A stretch of 5,417 bases of DNA from Alphaproteobacteria bacterium. Lineage in GTDB: Bacteria > Pseudomonadota > Alphaproteobacteria > Rhizobiales > Beijerinckiaceae. Below are positions 1 through 5,417 of this stretch, piece after piece; the stretch's first letter is position 1, and the number at the start of each line of letters is the position of its first letter. The translations under genes were made by a program, and so were the position numbers. The stretch is from positions 1 to 5,417 of the forward strand of contig RFZR01000123.1 of assembly GCA_009920595.1 (NCBI GenBank). The letters are read 5' to 3'. Below the pieces are notes generated by a model. That model worked only from the letters and a program-made list of their open reading frames with translations. It was not told the origin of the DNA and made no database searches.

Positions 1-594
1 GAAATACGGCATTGATCGTCAAAAGATCATTGACCAAGTTTACAGCGGTTTCGCGACCCCTGGTAACGACCATACGCTCGATGCCGGTAATCCTTTCTAC
101 AACACTGCATTGCCGCAGCGTAAGTATGATCCGGATAAAGCCGCGTTCCACTTCAAGAAGGCGGGCCTTGCCAACGCCAAGATCGAATTGCAGGCATCGG
201 AAGGTGCTTGGGGTTCGGCCGTTGATTGCGCGCAGCTCTATCAAGAGTCGCTCAAGAAAGCCGGCATCAATCTTGATGTGAAGAAGGTTTCGGCTGACGG
301 TTACTGGGATAACGTCTGGCTCAAGGTGCCGTTCTGCGCCGTGTATTGGGGCCGTCGTCTCTCGGCTGACCAAACCTTCACGCAGGTCTATAGCTCGGCG
401 TCTGACTGGAACGACAGAAGCGCAAGGAAATGTACTGGAAGGCTCAAGAGATGATTTCAGATGACGGCGGCATGATCTGCTTCGCCATCACCGATTATCT
501 CGACGGTTACGCGAAGAACGTTGTGAACAACGAGCCCCATGCTCGTTACGACCTCAACGATCAGCGTATCGCTGAAAAGGGCTCGTTCGCTTAA
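1..594 (+). pseudogene. ABC transporter solute-binding protein (SBP_bac_5, Dpp/Opp type), 5'-partial, frameshifted by an internal deletion
   Basis: This is the C-terminal part of a periplasmic binding protein that would deliver a peptide, opine or similar solute to the permeases encoded downstream. One frame is open from base 2 and reads typical family sequence (KYGIDRQKIIDQVYSG, then YDPDKAAFHFKKAG, then DGYWDNVWLKVPFCAVYWG) up to W-N-D at about codon 138 (bases 407-415). It then gives about 12 nonsense residues and stops at 452-454. From base 415 the +1-shifted frame resumes family sequence (QKRKEMYWKAQEMISDDGG) and ends at TAA 592-594. In this family about 20-25 residues, the F-D-x-L-L-x-x-A-R-x-E-L-D helix region, normally lie between these two blocks. 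A deletion of roughly 65-75 bp, of length 3n+1, fits better than a single-base indel. The start and signal peptide lie outside the window. The exact ligand cannot be told. An assembly error remains possible. Confidence 0.82.
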
Positions 595-604
595 TTTAGC
601 GAAC
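585..604 (+). promoter_or_regulatory. Intercistronic hairpin over the binding-protein stop codon
   Basis: A perfect 7-bp inverted repeat, GTTCGCT (585-591) and AGCGAAC (598-604), flanks a six-base loop that contains the TAA stop. No T-run follows, so it is not a standard intrinsic terminator. In ABC importer operons, hairpins after the binding-protein gene often stabilise that part of the mRNA or reduce read-through, so that binding protein exceeds membrane subunits. Applying that role here is inference. Confidence 0.4.
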
Positions 605-624
605 AGTTGATACGATGAGAATAA

Positions 625-671
625 CGAGGGCGATCCGATGCTGAAAACCATAGCGATCCGGGTCGCCCTCG
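625..671 (+). promoter_or_regulatory. Predicted mRNA hairpin covering the ribosome binding site of the first permease
   Basis: Bases 625-637 (CGAGGGCGATCCG) can pair with 659-671 (CGGGTCGCCCTCG) in a 13-bp stem containing one T-G wobble (634 with 662). The left arm contains the whole Shine-Dalgarno stretch GAGGG (626-630). The 21-base loop begins exactly at the ATG (638-640). Such a structure would limit translation initiation of the permease unless it is opened by ribosomes or a factor. The pairing is read directly from the sequence; the regulatory role is inference, since the right arm is also coding sequence. Confidence 0.4.
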
Positions 672-1585
672 GTGTTTTAACTTTATGGGCCGTTTCGATT
701 TTGATTTTCGGAGCGACCGAAATTCTTCCCGGTGACGTGGCGAGTGCGGTGTTGGGCCAAGGGGCCACACCAGAAACGCTTGCCGTTTTCCGTCACGAAT
801 TGGGGCTCGATCGCCCCGCTTATGTTCGCTATCTCGAATGGTTCTTCAATGCGCTTCATGGCGATCTCGGTGTCGCGATGACGAATAAGCGCGTGATTGT
901 CGAAACAATCGCGCCGCGTCTTTCAAACACATTATTTCTTGCGGGTTACGCAGCCTTGATTGCGGTGCCGACTTCGGTTGTTCTCGGTATTGTTGCGGCA
1001 ATCAACGAAGGAAAATTCGTCGATCGTTTCGTCAATATCATTTCACTGATGACGATTTCGGTTCCAGAGTTTTTCATCGCCTATGTTCTTATTCTTTATC
1101 TTGCGGTGCAGTTCGAGATCTTCCCCTCACTCTCGACCGTGTTTCCAGAAATGGATTTCTCAGAGAAAATTTTTATCGCCGCCCTGCCCGCTTTCACACT
1201 CACCATGCTTGTGATGGCACATATGCTTCGCATGACACGGACGTCCGTGCTTTCGATCATGTCGCAGCCTTATGTCGAAATGGCCTTCCTTAAAGGGCTT
1301 ACGCGAACACAGGTTATCATCCGTCACGCGCTTCCCAATGCCGCGGCGCCGATTATTTCCGTGATTGCACTCAATCTCGCTTATCTCATTGTCGGCGTGG
1401 TCGTGATTGAAGTTGTGTTCGTTTATCCCGGTATTGGACAGTTTATGGTTGATGGCGTTGCCAAACGTGATCTCCCCGTTGTGCAGGCTTGCGGTTTGAT
1501 TTTTGCAGGCGCGTTTGTGGGACTAAATACGGTAGCAGATGTCTTGGCCATCATGGTCAATCCGCGTTTGAGACACCCCCGCTAG
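638..1585 (+). CDS. ABC transporter permease, DppB/OppB-like (peptide/nickel/opine uptake)
   Basis: This is an inner-membrane subunit of the importer, forming half of the translocation pore. Its 315 residues match the usual family length. The start has Shine-Dalgarno GAGGG at 626-630, 7 bases upstream. About six hydrophobic segments can be seen, near residues 9-28, 98-122, 134-159, 177-197, 237-261 and 284-306. The long periplasmic stretch after helix 1 carries the family features L-P-G-D (30-33) and G-D-L-G (75-78). The cytoplasmic EAA-type coupling loop is at 214-234 (E-M-A, G220, then H-A-L-P-N), which contacts the ATPase. The C-terminal V-Y-P-G-I-G-Q (262-268) and R-D-L-P-V-V-Q (277-283) are typical of DppB-type proteins. 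No lesion is visible. It lies 43 bases after the binding-protein gene and 7 bases before the second permease, clearly in one operon. Substrate is not determinable. Confidence 0.93.
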   Translation: MLKTIAIRVALGVLTLWAVSILIFGATEILPGDVASAVLGQGATPETLAVFRHELGLDRPAYVRYLEWFFNALHGDLGVAMTNKRVIVETIAPRLSNTLFLAGYAALIAVPTSVVLGIVAAINEGKFVDRFVNIISLMTISVPEFFIAYVLILYLAVQFEIFPSLSTVFPEMDFSEKIFIAALPAFTLTMLVMAHMLRMTRTSVLSIMSQPYVEMAFLKGLTRTQVIIRHALPNAAAPIISVIALNLAYLIVGVVVIEVVFVYPGIGQFMVDGVAKRDLPVVQACGLIFAGAFVGLNTVADVLAIMVNPRLRHPR

Positions 1586-1592
1586 GACCATC

Positions 1593-2243
1593 ATGAAACT
1601 CTTCGGCTATAAACCACCGCTTACGGCTTGGATCGGTCTCGCGATCATCGGAATCTTTATTTTTGTCGCGATCTTCGCCGATGTGATTGCGCCTTATGGT
1701 GAAGCGGAATCTGTGGGTCAAACATGGGACGACCCCTCCTTTGCCAATTGGCTCGGCACCGACAATATCGGACGCGATCTTCTTTCACGTCTGATTTACG
1801 GCGCGCGCATGACGATTGGTGTCGCGCTTGTAACGACCATTCTCTCCTTCTTCATCGGCATCACAACCGGCTTTATGGCCGCCGTCGGCGGTCCCATTAT
1901 CGATCAGGTCTTATCGCGACTTGTTGATGTGATGTTGTCGATCCCGCTTTTGATTTTTGCTTTGATCATTCTTTCCGTCTTTGGCTCATCGATCACCACA
2001 CTCGTATTGACACTCGCTATTCTTGACTCAACCCGCGTGTTCCGTTTGGCACGTGCGGTCGCGACCAATCTTGCTGTGATGGAATATGTTGAAGCCGCAC
2101 GTCTTCGCGGTGAGGGCCTTTGGTGGATCATGCGGCGTGAGATTTTGCCGAACGCTTTGCCGCCCATGATCTCCGAATTCGGTCTTCGTTTTTGTTTTAA
2201 CTTGATCAATTCGCGTCCCTCCGGCGCATCGGCGGAGATGTGA
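1593..2243 (+). CDS. ABC transporter permease, DppC/OppC-like, C-terminal part deleted (probably non-functional)
   Basis: This is the second membrane subunit, expected to pair with the preceding permease. The start ATG has AGGA at 1584-1587, overlapping the upstream stop codon, with 5-base spacing. The N-terminal helix (12-34), the conserved L-G-T-D-N-I-G-R-D-L-L-S-R block (54-66), hydrophobic segments near 74-98 and 116-142, and the EAA loop (E167-A-A, G173, I184-L-P) are all present. After E-F-G-L-R-F-C-F (195-202) the sequence jumps to a short polar tail, N-L-I-N-S-R-P-S-G-A-S-A-E-M, and stops at 216 residues. Family members run about 280-300 residues and continue here with the S-F-L-G-L-G region and the last two helices. 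The stop lies one base before the next start codon, as in an unbroken operon, so the tail may be the native C-terminus joined by an in-frame internal deletion of roughly 210-240 bp. The missing helices make activity unlikely. Confidence 0.85.
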   Translation: MKLFGYKPPLTAWIGLAIIGIFIFVAIFADVIAPYGEAESVGQTWDDPSFANWLGTDNIGRDLLSRLIYGARMTIGVALVTTILSFFIGITTGFMAAVGGPIIDQVLSRLVDVMLSIPLLIFALIILSVFGSSITTLVLTLAILDSTRVFRLARAVATNLAVMEYVEAARLRGEGLWWIMRREILPNALPPMISEFGLRFCFNLINSRPSGASAEM

Positions 2244-2244
2244 G

Positions 2245-3867
2245 ATGATCGCAACCAACAAAACCATTTTGAAACTCACCGATTTGCGTGTCGAAGCGCT
2301 CAGTGGCCCGGTTCTCGTCGACAACGTATCGCTTGAATTGAAACGCGGCGAAGTTGTAGGCCTTATCGGGGAGTCAGGCGCGGGCAAATCAACAATTGGC
2401 CTTGCCTCCATGGTCTATGCACGTGCTGGCTGCCGGATCACCGGTGGCAAAGTTGAAATTGATGGCGAAGATATTCGCCTCCTTGATGCCGACGGACGGC
2501 GTGATCGGCGCGGCCAACGCATTGCCTATATCGCACAAAGTGCGGCCGCATCATTTAATCCAGCCCATCGCTTGATGGATCAGGTGATTGAAATGCCCGT
2601 GAGCCATGGGCTCATGACGATCAGCGAAGCGAAGGCATGGGCGCTTGAATTGTTCCGTGCGCTTGATTTGCCGAATCCAGAAACTTTTGGCGATCGCTAT
2701 CCGCATCAGGTCTCTGGTGGTCAATTGCAACGCGCAATGGCGGCGATGGCAATGTCATGCCGTCCGGATATTCTGGTGCTTGACGAGCCAACCACTGCGC
2801 TTGATGTGACGACGCAAATCGAAGTGCTCGCGCTCTTAAAAAAACTCATCCGCGATTACAATATGGCGGCACTTTATATCACGCATGATCTTGCGGTGGT
2901 CGCGCAAGTCTCCGACCGCATTATGGTGCTGCGTCACGGCAAGATGGTTGAGCTCGGTGAAACCGCTCAAATTCTTCAAGCACCCAAAATGGATTATACG
3001 CGTGCGCTTGTGGCCGAACGCAAAGCAGCGGACAAACTTGCCGTTATTTCTGCATCAAACCAAGCGCAACCCGTAATTGAAGCGCATAATGTTGTTGGGA
3101 TTTACGGTACATTCACAGCCGTAAAAAATGTTTCGATTTCTGTCGCGCGCGGCGAAACGGTTGCGGTTGTTGGAGAATCAGGATCCGGCAAAAGCTCTCT
3201 CGCGCGTTTGATCGTGGGCCTGCTGCCTCGTCGTGCTGGTGATGTGAAACTTCATGGCGCGATGCTGTCCGCGGATTTGAAGGGGCGCACGAGAGATGAG
3301 TTGCGCAAGATCCAACTCATCTATCAGCAACCCGATGTAGCATTAAATCCGCGCCAAACCATTGGTGAGATCATTGGTCGTCCGATTGAATTCTATTTCA
3401 ATCGCTCTCCTGAAGACGTAAAGGCCCGCGTCAACGAATTGCTGCGCCTTGTCGGATTGCCGGAAGATTATGCGGGCAGACTTTCAACCGCACTCTCTGG
3501 TGGCCAAAAGCAACGTGTGTGTATCGCACGCGCGCTCGCGGCTGAGCCTGATGTCATTATTTGCGACGAGCCAACAAGTGCGCTTGATCAACTTGTTGCC
3601 GAAGACATTCTGAAGCTCTTGAAATCACTTCAAGACAATCTTGGCGTTGGCTATCTCTTCATCACGCATGATCTTGGCATCGTGCGTCGCATCGCGCATC
3701 GCACCGCGGTGATGCTCAAAGGCGAAATCATTGCCCAAGGGCCAACGGCCGAGATCTTTTCTCCGCCCTTCCATCCTTATACGGAACGACTTCTTTCTTC
3801 AGTTCCGGAGATGCGGACCGATTGGCTTGACGATGTTTTGGCCAAGCGGGTGCTCAAATCCGCCTAA
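2245..3867 (+). CDS. ABC transporter ATPase with two fused nucleotide-binding domains (DppD-DppF type)
   Basis: This cytoplasmic protein supplies both ATP-hydrolysing domains of the importer in one 540-residue chain, in place of separate DppD and DppF proteins. Domain 1 has Walker A GESGAGKST (42-50), Q-loop Q98, signature V-S-G-G-Q (156-160), Walker B I-L-V-L-D-E-P (176-182) and switch histidine H214. Domain 2 has Walker A GESGSGKSS (310-318), Q-loop about Q361, signature L-S-G-G-Q (417-421), Walker B V-I-I-C-D-E-P (437-443) and H475. The linker is around 255-275. The C-terminal oligopeptide-transporter motif P-F-H-P-Y-T-E-R-L-L (508-517) follows domain 2; domain 1 has only a degenerate form (A-P-K-M-D-Y-T, 246-252). 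The start ATG follows the permease stop by one base, with GGAG at 2234-2237 and 7-base spacing, suggesting translational coupling. All catalytic residues are present, so this gene looks intact although two partner genes are broken. Confidence 0.95.
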   Translation: MIATNKTILKLTDLRVEALSGPVLVDNVSLELKRGEVVGLIGESGAGKSTIGLASMVYARAGCRITGGKVEIDGEDIRLLDADGRRDRRGQRIAYIAQSAAASFNPAHRLMDQVIEMPVSHGLMTISEAKAWALELFRALDLPNPETFGDRYPHQVSGGQLQRAMAAMAMSCRPDILVLDEPTTALDVTTQIEVLALLKKLIRDYNMAALYITHDLAVVAQVSDRIMVLRHGKMVELGETAQILQAPKMDYTRALVAERKAADKLAVISASNQAQPVIEAHNVVGIYGTFTAVKNVSISVARGETVAVVGESGSGKSSLARLIVGLLPRRAGDVKLHGAMLSADLKGRTRDELRKIQLIYQQPDVALNPRQTIGEIIGRPIEFYFNRSPEDVKARVNELLRLVGLPEDYAGRLSTALSGGQKQRVCIARALAAEPDVIICDEPTSALDQLVAEDILKLLKSLQDNLGVGYLFITHDLGIVRRIAHRTAVMLKGEIIAQGPTAEIFSPPFHPYTERLLSSVPEMRTDWLDDVLAKRVLKSA

Positions 3868-4147
3868 ACGCCTTGCTTTTGCTCTGAAAAGCAGAAAAAT
3901 CTGATTTCGCTTTACTTATGAGGGCTAACCTGTCATAGGGGCTTCGGGTTTCTTTCGCTCTACCTTATGTTGGCTGCGTAAAGCAGCGTGCCTCGGCACA
4001 ATACACGATCTCCTAAAAACTGATTTTGTCAGCGTTTGATTAGAGTTTCCCGAAAAAGTCCGAGGCATCGCTTCGTGACTTGGGAACGAGGACTCACGTC
4101 TTTCACGGGAAAGACGGCAACGCTTGATAAGTCTAAAGGAGACGATA
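3868..4147 (+). promoter_or_regulatory. Intergenic region with the probable promoter and structured 5' leader of the cold-shock gene
   Basis: These 280 bases contain no convincing gene. A long gap before a cspA-type gene is expected, because cold-shock mRNAs often have long structured leaders. Local hairpins are visible. GCTGC/GCAGC (3973-3977 with 3983-3987) has a 5-base loop. CGTCTTTC/GAAAGACG (4097-4104 with 4109-4116) has a four-base loop and ends 31 bases before the start codon. The arm 4094-4098 (TCACG) could alternatively pair with CGTGA at 4074-4078, which would disrupt the base of the second hairpin. A seven-base complement also links 3990-3996 with 4060-4066. I could not identify a convincing -35/-10 pair, so the transcription start is unknown. 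The only small open frame here, on the minus strand at 3925-4185, overlaps the cold-shock start and has no recognisable protein features. Confidence 0.5.
3874..3893 (+). terminator. Weak hairpin after the transporter operon, possible terminator
   Basis: TGCTTTT (3874-3880) and AAAAGCA (3887-3893) form a 7-bp stem with a six-base loop, starting 7 bases after the ATPase stop. The stem is AT-rich and is followed by GAAAAATCTG rather than a T-run, so it is a poor Rho-independent terminator. Its place at the end of the operon is the main argument for it. Confidence 0.25.
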
Positions 4148-4351
4148 ATGGCGACTGGTAGCGTAAAATGGTTCAATTCCACCAAGGGCTTTGGCTTTAT
4201 TCAACCCGATCAAGGCGGCGCGGACGTTTTCGTGCACATCTCGGCTGTTGAACGCGCAGGCTTGCGCGGCCTCAATGAAGGCCAAAAAGTGAGCTATGAG
4301 CTCGCGACTGAAAAAGGTAAGACTTCAGCGGTTAATCTGAAGCTCGCCTAA
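4148..4351 (+). CDS. Cold-shock protein, CspA family
   Basis: This is a small single-domain RNA/ssDNA-binding protein of 67 residues, the usual length for the family. It acts in the cytoplasm as an RNA chaperone that prevents unwanted mRNA structure, often at low temperature or in stationary phase. The five-stranded cold-shock fold is recognisable: G-S-V-K-W-F-N (4-10), RNP1 K-G-F-G-F-I (13-18), RNP2 V-F-V-H-I (27-31), and the G-x-K-V-S-Y-E-L strand followed by K-G-K-T-S-A-V-N-L (56-64). The ATG at 4148 is chosen over a TTG at 4124 in the same frame because it has a strong Shine-Dalgarno AAAGGAG (4135-4141) at 6-base spacing and matches the family N-terminus. It stands alone between a long leader and a terminator, so it is probably monocistronic. 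The alphaproteobacterial genome probably has several paralogues, so whether this copy is cold-induced cannot be told. Confidence 0.95.
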   Translation: MATGSVKWFNSTKGFGFIQPDQGGADVFVHISAVERAGLRGLNEGQKVSYELATEKGKTSAVNLKLA

Positions 4352-4359
4352 GGCGGAAC

Positions 4360-4390
4360 GATCCCGTTTTTTCGGGATCATTCTGATTTA
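4360..4390 (+). terminator. Probable intrinsic terminator of the cold-shock gene
   Basis: GATCCCG (4360-4366) and CGGGATC (4373-4379) form a perfect GC-rich 7-bp stem around a six-T loop, starting 9 bases after the cold-shock stop codon. The downstream sequence ATTCTGATTTATTT is T-rich but interrupted. Position and stem strength support termination here. Confidence 0.7.
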
Positions 4391-4412
4391 TTTCATCGCT
4401 GTTAATCTTTAT

Positions 4413-4441
4413 CTGCGCTTGAAGATCATCTTCAAGCGCAG
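4413..4441 (+). promoter_or_regulatory. Strong hairpin immediately upstream of the DEAD-box helicase
   Basis: CTGCGCTTGAAGA (4413-4425) pairs perfectly with TCTTCAAGCGCAG (4429-4441), a 13-bp stem with a three-base TCA loop. It is followed by TGAGTTTTATTGG and ends 20 bases before the helicase ATG. It could be a second terminator for read-through from the cold-shock gene, a leader hairpin of the helicase mRNA, or, as DNA, an inverted-repeat operator. The sequence does not decide between these. No clear promoter was seen between it and the preceding terminator. Confidence 0.55.
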
Positions 4442-4461
4442 TGAGTTTTATTGGATGTTTC

Positions 4462-5417
4462 ATGGATAATTTTGACGGGCTCTCCTTGCAGCCTGCGCTT
4501 CTTCACGCGCTCGCGGCAATGAATTTCAAAACGCCTACACCGATTCAAGCCGCAGCCATTCCGCCTGCCCTTGAAGGCCAAGATATTTTAGGCACTGCGC
4601 AAACCGGCACGGGTAAAACCGGTGCCTTTGGCATTCCGCTTATCGCACATCTTCTCAATAACCCCGATGATCACGCGCTTGTGATGACACCAACGCGCGA
4701 ACTCGCCACGCAAGTGATGGCGACGATGCATCAGCTCATCGGCAAAAAGACACGCATCAATTCAGCGCTTCTGATCGGCGGCGCGTCGATGTTCAATCAA
4801 TTTGAACAATTGCGTAAATCACCGCGTCTGATCGTCGGAACCCCCGGTCGTATCACCGACCATCTCTTGCGTAAAAGCGTATCGCTCTCTTCAACGCGCT
4901 TTCTCGTGCTTGATGAAACGGATCGTATGCTCGATATGGGTTTCGGCATTCAGATCGACCGGATCTTGTCTTTCATTCCGAAAGAGCGTCAGACGTTGCT
5001 CTTCTCTGCAACGCTGCCTAAAAATATTTTGAAGCTTTCAGGCCAATATCTCAACCAGCCTGTGCGCATTTCAACCGGCGACACCAACGCGCCCGCGGCC
5101 CTTGTGAAGCAAGAAAAGATTGAAGTAAGCGAGAGTGAAAAATATTCGCTTCTTCTGAAAGAACTCGATAAACGCGAAGGCACGATCATTGTTTTTGTAA
5201 AAACAAAATCGGGCGCGGATCGTCTTGCCAAGAAGCTCCAGACACAAAATCATAGTGCTGATGCCATTCACGGCGACCTTCGCCAAAACCAACGCGATCG
5301 CGCGATCAAGGCCTTCAAGAATTACGAAACGCGAATTCTTGTCGCGACCGATATTGCCGCGCGTGGGCTCGATATTCCGCATATCGAAACGGTGATCAAT
5401 TATGATCTGCCGCAAGT
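4462..5417 (+). CDS. DEAD-box ATP-dependent RNA helicase, 3'-partial (runs off the window)
   Basis: This is a superfamily 2 RNA helicase that uses ATP to unwind short RNA duplexes, acting in ribosome assembly, mRNA decay or cold adaptation. The first 318 codons are present. The Q-motif T-P-T-P-I-Q is at 24-29, motif I A-Q-T-G-T-G-K-T at 46-53, Ia P-T-R-E-L-A at 77-82, Ib T-P-G-R at 127-130 and motif II at 151-154, which reads D-E-T-D instead of D-E-A-D. Motif III S-A-T is at 182-184, motif IV around 242-249, H-G-D-L-R-Q-N-Q-R at 270-278, and motif V A-T-D-I-A-A-R-G-L-D-I at 295-305. Motif VI and the C-terminal extension, which would help separate RhlE from CsdA/DeaD types, lie outside. The N-terminal layout is RhlE-like. 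The ATG at 4462 fits the normal distance to the Q-motif but has only a weak Shine-Dalgarno (GGA, 4453-4455). It lies 110 bases after the cold-shock gene, same strand. Confidence 0.93.
   Translation, partial: MDNFDGLSLQPALLHALAAMNFKTPTPIQAAAIPPALEGQDILGTAQTGTGKTGAFGIPLIAHLLNNPDDHALVMTPTRELATQVMATMHQLIGKKTRINSALLIGGASMFNQFEQLRKSPRLIVGTPGRITDHLLRKSVSLSSTRFLVLDETDRMLDMGFGIQIDRILSFIPKERQTLLFSATLPKNILKLSGQYLNQPVRISTGDTNAPAALVKQEKIEVSESEKYSLLLKELDKREGTIIVFVKTKSGADRLAKKLQTQNHSADAIHGDLRQNQRDRAIKAFKNYETRILVATDIAARGLDIPHIETVINYDLPQ

Noticed and set aside
457..768. Minus-strand open frame of 103 codons
   Set aside because: It lies opposite the binding-protein tail and the first permease start, has no recognisable domain, and the + strand frames show clear family motifs.
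1904..2411. Two overlapping minus-strand open frames opposite the second permease and ATPase start
   Set aside because: Compositionally odd, rich in R, S and T, no family features; they are antisense shadows of real + strand genes.
4124..4147. TTG start giving an 8-residue longer cold-shock protein
   Set aside because: The extension covers the strong Shine-Dalgarno used by ATG 4148 and is absent from typical family N-termini.
3925..4185. Minus-strand open frame of 86 codons in the cold-shock leader
   Set aside because: It overlaps the conserved cold-shock N-terminus, and its translation has no recognisable motif or hydrophobic pattern.
4989..5415. Minus-strand open frames opposite the helicase
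   Set aside because: The + strand here carries ordered helicase motifs III to V; the minus frames have no supporting features.
1..5417. A new defence, mobile or CRISPR-like system
   Set aside because: No repeat array, transposase, integrase, toxin-antitoxin pair or unknown gene cluster is present; every substantial gene belongs to a well-known family.

Overview
The window looks like a stretch of chromosome from an alphaproteobacterium, most probably Hyphomicrobiales (Rhizobiales). The inference rests on the style of the ABC transporter proteins, one operon that includes a fused double ATPase, a cspA-type gene with a long leader followed by a DEAD-box RNA helicase, and moderate GC judged by eye. 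No genus can be named from sequence alone.

Positions 1-3867 hold the 3' part of a peptide/nickel/opine-type (Dpp/Opp) ABC importer operon, all on the + strand and tightly packed. The order is periplasmic solute-binding protein (5' end outside the window), DppB-like permease, DppC-like permease, and one protein carrying both ATPase domains. Together these would form a complete importer: binding protein, two membrane subunits and two nucleotide-binding domains. Two of the four genes appear damaged. The binding-protein gene has lost about 20-25 codons near its 3' end and changes frame there. The DppC-like permease has lost about 70-80 residues that should carry its last two membrane helices. The first permease and the ATPase look intact. 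The operon is therefore either recently inactivated or the assembly has small collapses here.

Positions 3868-4461 hold a 280-base leader region, a small cold-shock protein gene (4148-4351), a good terminator-like hairpin, and a second very strong hairpin just ahead of the next gene. From 4462 to the right edge runs the N-terminal 318 residues of a DEAD-box RNA helicase with an unusual DETD motif II. Cold-shock protein and helicase probably work together in RNA unfolding at low temperature, but here they may be separate transcripts.

I found no mobile element, CRISPR array, tRNA, rRNA or clearly new multi-gene system. The most interesting signals are the paired lesions in the transporter operon, a 13-bp RNA hairpin that would hide the ribosome binding site of the first permease, and the hairpin directly upstream of the helicase.
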